Source of the DNA: Candidatus Gerdarchaeota archaeon
Lineage (GTDB): Archaea > Asgardarchaeota > Heimdallarchaeia > JABLTI01
NCBI GenBank assembly: GCA_016839405.1
Contig: JAEOUJ010000403.1
Span: forward strand, 1 to 5,630
Length of the DNA: 5,630 nucleotides
Reading direction: 5' to 3'
In this document: positions 1 to 4,362 of the stretch, piece by piece
Layout of the letters: each line of letters begins with the position of its first letter
Position numbering within the stretch: the first letter of the stretch is position 1
The notes under the pieces: generated by a model
What the model saw: the letters and a program-made list of their open reading frames with translations, nothing else
Told to the model about the DNA's origin: nothing
Databases searched by the model: none
Translations under genes and position numbers: made by a program

Positions 1-7
1 CATATTA

Positions 8-47
8 TGTAATAAATGATTCGAAGGACATGCAAAATATTATTACA
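8..47. repeat. 8-bp inverted repeat in the trpS 3' flank
   Basis: TGTAATAA (8-15) and its exact reverse complement TTATTACA (40-47) flank a 24-base spacer just beyond the trpS stop codon. On the trpS strand the transcript could fold an A+T-rich stem here, with a short U stretch between the arms. This may mark the 3' end of the trpS message, but there is no strong oligo-T tract and an 8-bp A+T-rich repeat can arise by chance. Nothing else is recognisable in positions 1-69. Confidence 0.25.
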
Positions 48-69
48 CTAACTTAATTTCAAGGATTTC

Positions 70-1185
70 TTACCCCTCCAGAAGCTCTTTTGCTAAATCC
101 ATTTTAGCTTGCTTAATCTCTTGATGTTTTTCAATGAAAGTAATGGCACTTTCATATAATTCATGCTTGCATTCACCACAAAGAATAGAACCAGATTTGC
201 AATTCAAATATCGTTTATTTAATTTTGAATCATCATCTGTGAAATAGAATTTGAATAAATCAAAAACACGACAATTTTCAGTTTGACCACCAAGCTTTTT
301 CTGTTCTTCTTTTGTATCTCTTCCACCAGTAATGATTTTACCGATTTTTTTCTTAAGTGATTTGTTATCCTCTGCAAGAGTTAACATGAAATCACTACCA
401 GCACTTTTAGACATCTTTTCTCCTCCATCTAAGGAACCAAGTATTTTATGGAATGTAAAAGATGGCATTTCAAAACCAAATTTCTCTTGATGTGTCCTCT
501 TTCGAGCAATATCTCGAGTAAGTCTTGCATGAGGTGCTTGTTCTAAGCCTACAGGAGTAACTGTTAGAATAGGACCTTCATATTCTTCAAGTTGTGGAAG
601 AAGGATATCACCAACTTGGATAAGTGCGCTTTGATATGCACCAAATGATTGGTCTCCATAGATTCCTTTCATCATATTGTAAGTAACATTTCTGGCAAAT
701 TGTGAAGCCATTCGTAAGACATTTTTTTCTTCAGATTGTTTGTAGATGTAAGCATTCTCATGATCTAATCCTAATGCAAGAATATCGGCAATGTTGTCAA
801 TTGCTGTTTTATGCCCTTCGTCAAGCGGCACACCATTATGTAGATATGATTCCATATCTGCAATACAAAAATACACTTTACCTCCAAATGATTGGAAATA
901 AAGAACTTCATTACAAGTAATTAAAGAACCAATATGATATTGTCCAGTAGGTTTTATACCAGTCATAACAGCAAAAGGTTCTTTTTTCTTTGCTGCTTGA
1001 AAGATTTTTTCAACATCTGTATGTCCAAACATCAATCCTCTCCGAAGATATTTATGTTTCATTTTCTCCTCGAGAGAGTCAACTATCTCGCTAATATCCT
1101 GAATGCCAAATTCAGTCATAGCTCGCTCATAATCGATTATCGTTCCTGCGAACGTGTCAATGCTCAAATTCATCTGCTTATTCAA
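70..1185 (-). CDS. trpS: tryptophanyl-tRNA synthetase (TrpRS), archaeal/eukaryotic type
   Basis: Class I aminoacyl-tRNA synthetase that activates tryptophan with ATP and charges tRNA-Trp in the cytoplasm. The 371 residues are the usual length for archaea. The Rossmann catalytic domain carries the HIGH-type signature PTGQYHIGSLI (79-89), the VGLEQAPHARLTRDIA block (212-227) and EKMSKS (256-261). The C-terminal anticodon-binding part has GGRDTKEEQKKLGG (287-300) and the Cys cluster CKSGSILCGECK (329-340), both typical of archaeal TrpRS. The usual DQDP of archaeal and eukaryotic homologues reads EQAP here (215-218), a mild departure. The start is a TTG with GGAGGTT five bases upstream. An in-frame TAA directly precedes the TTG, so the protein cannot begin earlier. 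The ATG at codon 5 (1171-1173) is the only close alternative and sits too far from the SD. The gene is preceded on its own strand by a leader with a Trp-containing small frame. Function is certain; the start is likely. Confidence 0.97.
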   Translation of the reverse strand: MNKQMNLSIDTFAGTIIDYERAMTEFGIQDISEIVDSLEEKMKHKYLRRGLMFGHTDVEKIFQAAKKKEPFAVMTGIKPTGQYHIGSLITCNEVLYFQSFGGKVYFCIADMESYLHNGVPLDEGHKTAIDNIADILALGLDHENAYIYKQSEEKNVLRMASQFARNVTYNMMKGIYGDQSFGAYQSALIQVGDILLPQLEEYEGPILTVTPVGLEQAPHARLTRDIARKRTHQEKFGFEMPSFTFHKILGSLDGGEKMSKSAGSDFMLTLAEDNKSLKKKIGKIITGGRDTKEEQKKLGGQTENCRVFDLFKFYFTDDDSKLNKRYLNCKSGSILCGECKHELYESAITFIEKHQEIKQAKMDLAKELLEG

Positions 1186-1190
1186 TTAAG

Positions 1191-1197
1191 AACCTCC
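1191..1197 (-). promoter_or_regulatory. Shine-Dalgarno site of trpS, supporting a TTG start
   Basis: GGAGGTT on the minus strand lies five bases before TTG 1185-1183 and matches the complement of the 16S rRNA 3' end. The downstream ATG (1173-1171) would be 17 bases away, which is too far. The SD therefore selects TTG. It also lies inside a second 16-codon open frame (ATG 1236 to TAA 1186) whose stop abuts the TTG as TAATTG. It is complementary to the CCTCC at 1240-1244. Confidence 0.8.
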
Positions 1198-1244
1198 AAA
1201 AATGGAAAAAATGTTGTTTGTTCGACCTTCTTTCATCTAGGAGG
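1193..1244 (-). promoter_or_regulatory. possible SD-sequestering hairpin in the trpS leader
   Basis: On the trpS strand CCTCC (1244-1240) is exactly complementary to the SD core GGAGG (1197-1193). Beyond a T-T mismatch the helix can continue inward with A1238-T1199, a G1237-T1200 wobble and A1236-T1201, leaving a loop of about 34 bases. Closing this stem would hide the trpS ribosome binding site. The CCTCC starts two bases after the stop codon of the upstream 16-codon frame, so a ribosome on that frame would sit against or over it. The pairing is visible in the sequence; the switch is inference. The loop is long and the core is only 5 bp, so stability is uncertain. Confidence 0.35.
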
Positions 1245-1246
1245 AT

Positions 1247-1297
1247 TTAAAACCAAACGCGCCAAGCGAGTACTAGATGAGTTTGTAAGGTGAACAT
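1247..1297 (-). CDS. putative 16-residue leader peptide with two Trp codons, upstream of trpS
   Basis: ATG 1297-1295 to TAA 1249-1247 encodes MFTLQTHLVLAWRVWF. Tryptophan, normally about one residue in a hundred, occurs twice in the last five positions (codons 1264-1262 and 1255-1253), directly upstream of the gene for the Trp-charging enzyme. A weak SD-like AAGGT (1309-1305) lies seven bases before the ATG. A TATA-like box near 1333 would start transcription about ten bases upstream, making this the first start codon of the transcript. The stop is 62 bases from the trpS start. By analogy with bacterial amino-acid leader peptides, stalling at the second Trp codon could keep the adjacent CCTCC from pairing with the trpS SD. 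I know of no described archaeal example. Chance is a real alternative for so short a frame. Confidence 0.35.
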   Translation of the reverse strand: MFTLQTHLVLAWRVWF

Positions 1298-1327
1298 TAT
1301 TACAACCTTAGTTTTTTACAAGCAGAG

Positions 1328-1341
1328 CATATATAAAAAAA
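1328..1341 (-). promoter_or_regulatory. TATA-like promoter (box A) for the trpS leader transcript
   Basis: The minus strand reads a T7 run followed by ATATAT, giving TTTATATA, the common archaeal box A. With the usual 25 or so bases to the start site, transcription would begin near 1306-1309. The trpS mRNA would then have a leader of about 120 bases beginning just before the 16-codon Trp-containing frame. No clear purine-rich BRE is seen upstream of the box. The same T7 run may help terminate transcripts from the upstream gene. Confidence 0.45.
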
Positions 1342-1364
1342 TTACTTTAAAATAGAAGAGTTTT

Positions 1365-1375
1365 AAGAAAAATAA
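1365..1375 (-). terminator. oligo-T terminator of the helical-protein gene
   Basis: On the minus strand TTATTTTTCTT starts four bases after the stop codon of the gene ending at 1380, and a second T7 run follows at 1341-1335. Archaeal RNA polymerase commonly terminates at such T runs without a hairpin. This would separate the upstream gene from trpS, which has its own TATA-like box. Confidence 0.4.
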
Positions 1376-1379
1376 GCCT

Positions 1380-2141
1380 TCATTCTTCAAGAAAAGCAGT
1401 AATTAAAAACATAGTATGAAATTCTTTGTTAGGGTGAGGGATCCATTCATATTGAGCTGATAAATCAACTTCAAGTTCGGCTAATACATAACATATTTCT
1501 TTGTAACATCCAGTTGGTGAATCTTCATACTTGTGCTGAGTTAATTTCTGAAACCACTCAATTTGATTTGAGAATGATTCATTTGCTAATTTGCGAGAAG
1601 GATTGTAAATAAAAGGAGAAAGTAAATCAGCTAATTCAGCATAATAATTTTCAGTTTTTGCCAAAGTAACTAACTCCTCATCAATCCAATATGCAAAAGC
1701 CTGAATTATTTCTTTAATTCTTTGTATTGTCCAACCACTTTTTGTTTCAAATAATTGAATTAATTCATCATTATCAACAAAAGGATGCAGTTCATTAATT
1801 CGTTTGATAATTTGTTGTACATTTTTTATTGATTCAACTTTTTCCCAAATTGTTAGTAGATAAGGATTGAGCTCTAAATTCTCTTGTTTGCCTATTTTAA
1901 TAACCTTATCTAGAAGTGTGAGATCATCTTTCATTATAGTTGGATAAAATTCAATGATTTGCATGAGAATCTCTAAACAACGTTTAGTGATAGAACAATT
2001 TTGAACTAAATAAGAAGCAAAATCATTTAGAAGGTTATCTTGTTGAAATTCTTTTGGTGACTTATATCCTTCCGTTCGTAATTCCTCAATTCGTTCTTCA
2101 AAAGCAGTTATTACAGCTTGGATCCTCTCTTCATCAGGCAT
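1380..2141 (-). CDS. uncharacterised soluble all-helical protein
   Basis: I do not recognise this protein. From ATG 2141 it is 253 residues beginning MPDEERIQAVITAF, with no signal peptide, transmembrane segment, Cys cluster or nucleotide-binding motif. It is rich in Glu, Ile, Leu and Lys in helical periodicity. The alternating stretches of about 25 residues suggest a helical-bundle or solenoid fold, but I see no clear repeat consensus. The C-terminal third carries several aromatic residues (WIDEE, IEWFQK, YEWIPHPNKEF). An in-frame TTG at 2186 would add 15 residues. It is rejected because it lies in or before the predicted transcription start (box A at 2192-2198, start site near 2168) and has no SD. 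The ATG has only a weak GGA-type site upstream. The gene shares a divergent promoter with a flavodoxin-fold protein, which may imply co-regulation. Coding is likely from the long uninterrupted frame; function is unknown. Confidence 0.8.
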   Translation of the reverse strand: MPDEERIQAVITAFEERIEELRTEGYKSPKEFQQDNLLNDFASYLVQNCSITKRCLEILMQIIEFYPTIMKDDLTLLDKVIKIGKQENLELNPYLLTIWEKVESIKNVQQIIKRINELHPFVDNDELIQLFETKSGWTIQRIKEIIQAFAYWIDEELVTLAKTENYYAELADLLSPFIYNPSRKLANESFSNQIEWFQKLTQHKYEDSPTGCYKEICYVLAELEVDLSAQYEWIPHPNKEFHTMFLITAFLEE

Positions 2142-2191
2142 TATTACTACATTCCAAATTAATTGATAATGAAAGGGATTAACCAATATAA

Positions 2192-2198
2192 TATTTAT
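2192..2198 (-). promoter_or_regulatory. TATA-like box, leftward gene
   Basis: ATAAATA on the minus strand (2198-2192) would place the start site near 2168. That gives a leader of about 27 bases before ATG 2141 and lies downstream of the alternative TTG at 2186, which argues for the shorter protein. Confidence 0.4.
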
Positions 2199-2202
2199 GA
2201 TT

Positions 2203-2209
2203 ATAAATA
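2203..2209 (+). promoter_or_regulatory. TATA-like box, rightward flavodoxin-fold gene
   Basis: ATAAATA on the plus strand predicts a start site near 2231, about nine bases before ATG 2240. No SD lies in those bases (ACTTAACT), so the message is expected to be leaderless or nearly so, as is common in archaea. Confidence 0.45.
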
Positions 2210-2210
2210 T

Positions 2211-2220
2211 TCATTAATGA
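2211..2220. promoter_or_regulatory. 10-bp perfect palindrome, possible operator
   Basis: TCATTAATGA is its own reverse complement. It sits between the rightward TATA-like box and the predicted start site of the flavodoxin-fold gene, where a bound dimeric repressor would block initiation. No protein in the window is an obvious regulator, and a 10-bp A+T-rich palindrome can occur by chance. Confidence 0.25.
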
Positions 2221-2239
2221 GTAATATTACAACTTAACT

Positions 2240-2719
2240 ATGAAAGCATTAATTGTTTATTACACTATGGGAGGAAGGACGAAAAAAGCTGCTAAAGCTA
2301 TAGCAAGTTCTATGACTAAATATGAGGTGGATTATTTTCCAGTTGAACTAACTGGTAGGTTTATTGAAAAAATAAAAATGTTTGATAAATTTGAGAATGG
2401 GGATTACTCAGCTATTGAACCTGGATTGAGTTCTTTAGATGCAAAAAACTATGATTTACTCTTGTTTGGTATGCCAACGTATGGTAATAGACCTCCTAAA
2501 ACTTTTGATGAGATAATCAACAGAATGGCAAATCTAGCTGGAAAAAAGACTATTGTTTTTACTACTGCTCGTTTTACCGGTAAGGGAACTCTCCAATATA
2601 TGAAAGAAGAAATCGAAACAAAAAATGCACAAGTAATTAATCAAAAGAACTTCAGACGATTTTTCTGGCTTGGAAAGAAAAAGGCTATCAAATTTGGAAA
2701 AGAAATTAATGAAAAATAA
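2240..2719 (+). CDS. flavodoxin-fold (FMN-binding) protein
   Basis: A 159-residue single-domain protein with the flavodoxin fold, probably a cytoplasmic FMN-dependent electron carrier or small oxidoreductase. It opens with the hydrophobic first strand MKALIVYY, followed by the phosphate-binding loop YTMGGRT (8-14) in the place of the family's (S/T)-x-x-G-x-T. The third strand and flavin loop are LLLFGMPTYGNRPP (73-86); P79-T80-Y81-G82 matches the aromatic-bearing loop that packs on the isoalloxazine ring. The fourth strand is KKTIVFTT (102-109). The C-terminus is very basic (RRFFWLGKKKAIKFGKE), unlike the acidic classical flavodoxins, so a different redox partner is likely. There is no Cys motif for an iron-sulfur centre. 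It has its own TATA-like box and no SD, so it is probably leaderless, and it is divergent from the uncharacterised helical protein. The fold is confident; the substrate or partner is unknown. Confidence 0.88.
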   Translation: MKALIVYYTMGGRTKKAAKAIASSMTKYEVDYFPVELTGRFIEKIKMFDKFENGDYSAIEPGLSSLDAKNYDLLLFGMPTYGNRPPKTFDEIINRMANLAGKKTIVFTTARFTGKGTLQYMKEEIETKNAQVINQKNFRRFFWLGKKKAIKFGKEINEK

Positions 2720-2727
2720 GAACAAGT

Positions 2728-2776
2728 GAATGATTCAGTTATAAAATCATAAATCATTCCTATCTCTTCATTTTTT
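2728..2776. terminator. inverted repeat plus T tract between convergent gene ends
   Basis: The 55 bases between the stop of the flavodoxin-fold gene (2719) and that of the S41 gene (2775) hold GAATGATT (2728-2735) and its exact reverse complement AATCATTC (2752-2759), with 16 bases between them. A T6 run at 2771-2776 follows on the plus strand and overlaps the S41 stop codon. This could terminate the rightward transcript. The leftward side has only short T runs, so two-way use is uncertain. Confidence 0.4.
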
Positions 2777-4271
2777 ACTTATTCAAATCTTCAATAACAA
2801 AATTAACTAATTCATCGAAATTTCTTAGCTCAGATTCATAATAAACATCTGGTTGAACTTTCATTTCCTCACAAGCATTTCCTTTACTATTAATACCAAG
2901 TTCTGGGAAGAATCTAATTAGGATTTTAGAATTTGGTAGAACATAAAATATTGTTCCAGAACCAATACCTTCACCTTTAGTGGGAGTTCCATAGACTTTA
3001 GCAAAACCAGTATCTTTGCAAAATAGAGTAAAAGCAATTGATGCAGAATAAGTAATATTATCAACAAGAAGGGATATTTTAGCATTAAATGGTATTTCTC
3101 CTAATGGTTCCACTGTTATTGAAGCATCATAAACACTATAATCATCGGTTAGTGTTTCGGGTGGAAAGTCAACTAATTCTTTTTTATCAAGTTCTATTTT
3201 GTATCCTCTATCTTTTCTAAACATATGAACATATTTTCCTTTATGATAAGCAGCATACATTTTTGAGGTAAGCTTCTTCTTTGCTAATGGTGCTATAATA
3301 TTGTTCATCCAAGTTTCTTTCATGCCCCCACTATTTCCACGTATATCTATTATTAGGTGCTCAAAGTTCTTTACTTTCTCATAAAAAGCTTTTAGAAATT
3401 CAAAAGTTTCATCATCATAGCTATCTCCTTCGAAATTCCCAAATCGAATATAAGCTAATTTGTTACCAGACCAAATTTTTGTGGTAAATAATTCAGAGGG
3501 GTAGTTAAACGCTTGCGTAAAGGTATAATTGTAATCTTTAGAAGTCTCAAAAACAACTTCTTTAATTTCACCTTCATTTGTTTCAATAGTGAATTTTGTT
3601 TTTCTTCCAAATATTTTTGGATCAATATATAGGAGATATGGTTTTTTTCTTTTTACATCCCAAAACAAATAGTCTTTCTCAAAAGATTCTTTGACTGCAT
3701 CATCTATTGGTGTTCCATTTACTGCTTTAATTACAGTTCTATGACCATATTTCTGTTCCCAAGAACCATAACCATCAAAGATTCTATATTCACCTTTTGA
3801 ATAAAGAATTAATGCATCATAATCAATGCCAGTTCTTTCTTCATAAAATTCTTTTATAATTGGTTTCCAATATTCACTAGCTTTTTTTAATTCTTCAGTA
3901 AAAATTCTTCTATATGTTGCAAACTTCATAAAATAGCTTTGAGCAAAACCACCTTCTTTAAAGAAATAATCTAAAAACCAATGAGGTAATTGAATGGAAG
4001 TATGTGAATCTTGTAACGCAGTTACTGCATCAAAAAAGATTTCCAAATATTCTTTTACTTCTTTGGCTTTTTCTAATCTTTTAATATAATTATTCTTTAA
4101 ATCTAGCCAATTATAACCTAATATTCGTTCTTTAACATATAAATATGGATAGTTTTCTTTCATGATTTCATAAAAACTATTGAAATCTTCCAACCATTTT
4201 TCTTTGGTCATATCCTTAGGGTGAATATCATTAAATTTGATTAATGATTCAATTTCTTGATCCAAGTTCAT
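2775..4271 (-). CDS. S41-family peptidase, Ser-His-Glu (tricorn-core/S41B-like) type
   Basis: A 498-residue serine peptidase of the C-terminal-processing/tricorn-core clan. The N-terminal helical region ends in LQDSHTSI (86-93), with H90 in the catalytic-His position. A PDZ-like stretch follows (VIKAVNGTPIDDAV, about 180-193, to about 245). The core holds KLAYIRFGNF (271-280), LIIDIRGNSGG (306-316) and the nucleophile motif NITYSAS (405-411, Ser409). The turn GTPTKGEG (428-435) and the C-terminal VQPDV (472-476) follow. In the Ser-Lys enzymes CtpA and Prc the turn reads GKG with the catalytic Lys; here that position is Glu434. E468, six residues before PDV, fits the tricorn Glu. The mechanism is therefore inferred as Ser-His-Glu. 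There is no signal peptide or membrane segment, so a cytoplasmic peptide-trimming role is plausible; the substrate is unknown. The ATG has an SD (AGAGGAG) six bases upstream. It is a tandem paralogue of the gene to its right, 91 bases away. Confidence 0.88.
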   Translation of the reverse strand: MNLDQEIESLIKFNDIHPKDMTKEKWLEDFNSFYEIMKENYPYLYVKERILGYNWLDLKNNYIKRLEKAKEVKEYLEIFFDAVTALQDSHTSIQLPHWFLDYFFKEGGFAQSYFMKFATYRRIFTEELKKASEYWKPIIKEFYEERTGIDYDALILYSKGEYRIFDGYGSWEQKYGHRTVIKAVNGTPIDDAVKESFEKDYLFWDVKRKKPYLLYIDPKIFGRKTKFTIETNEGEIKEVVFETSKDYNYTFTQAFNYPSELFTTKIWSGNKLAYIRFGNFEGDSYDDETFEFLKAFYEKVKNFEHLIIDIRGNSGGMKETWMNNIIAPLAKKKLTSKMYAAYHKGKYVHMFRKDRGYKIELDKKELVDFPPETLTDDYSVYDASITVEPLGEIPFNAKISLLVDNITYSASIAFTLFCKDTGFAKVYGTPTKGEGIGSGTIFYVLPNSKILIRFFPELGINSKGNACEEMKVQPDVYYESELRNFDELVNFVIEDLNK

Positions 4272-4277
4272 AAAAAA

Positions 4278-4284
4278 CTCCTCT
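4278..4284 (-). promoter_or_regulatory. Shine-Dalgarno site of the complete S41 peptidase
   Basis: AGAGGAG on the minus strand, separated from ATG 4271-4269 by six T residues. This is good spacing and confirms the chosen start. The genome evidently mixes SD-led genes (this one and trpS) with probably leaderless ones. Confidence 0.75.
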
Positions 4285-4313
4285 AAGTAGTGTTGCTTTA
4301 TTTTAAAAAATGA

Positions 4314-4321
4314 TTATTATA
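4314..4321 (-). promoter_or_regulatory. TATA-like box upstream of the complete S41 gene
   Basis: TATAATAA on the minus strand (4321-4314) would put the start site near 4290, leaving a leader of roughly 20 bases that includes the SD. A second A+T-rich candidate around 4300-4310 is too close to the SD. With the T tract at 4337-4348 it suggests the two peptidase genes are separately transcribed. Confidence 0.35.
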
Positions 4322-4336
4322 GCTCTTGAATATATG

Positions 4337-4348
4337 AAAAAAAGAAAA
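4337..4348 (-). terminator. oligo-T terminator of the right-hand S41 gene
   Basis: The minus strand reads TTTTCTTTTTTT starting 15 bases after the TAA at 4365-4363. This is a typical archaeal T-run terminator with no hairpin needed. It lies just upstream of the TATA-like box of the next gene. Confidence 0.5.
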
Positions 4349-4362
4349 TGCCTTCTATTATG

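Larger units (their letters stand above)
2190..2211. repeat. perfect 9-bp inverted repeat forming a symmetrical divergent promoter
   Basis: AATATTTAT (2190-2198) and ATAAATATT (2203-2211) are exact reverse complements separated by GATT. Each arm holds an ATAAATA TATA-type element, one pointing left toward the helical protein and one pointing right toward the flavodoxin-fold gene. A+T-rich symmetry can be fortuitous, but its place midway in a 98-base divergent spacer supports a promoter role. Confidence 0.5.

Noticed and set aside
702..920. 72-codon open frame on the plus strand inside trpS
   Set aside because: It is antisense to conserved TrpRS coding sequence, matches no family and has no SD; a shadow frame.
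934..1293. 119-codon plus-strand frame across the trpS start and leader
   Set aside because: It is mostly antisense to trpS. Its tail (HLGGFKTKRAKRVLDEFVR) looks protein-like, but it has no start signal of its own and no recognised family. The AGGAGG in it (1239-1244) has no start codon at proper spacing and reads better as the anti-SD of the trpS leader.
1186..1379. tRNA or small structured RNA gene in the locally GC-richer leader (around 1253-1270)
   Set aside because: I tried a T-arm-like GGTTTTAAATCC on the minus strand. No 5-bp T stem, acceptor stem or anticodon arm could be assembled around it.
2139..2186. TTG at 2186 as the start of the helical protein
   Set aside because: It lies in the promoter zone, probably upstream of the transcription start, with no SD. 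The ATG at 2141 is preferred, though not proven.
2534..2725. 63-codon minus-strand frame
   Set aside because: It is antisense to the flavodoxin-fold gene and Phe/Ser-rich, as expected of the complement of Lys/Glu-rich coding sequence.
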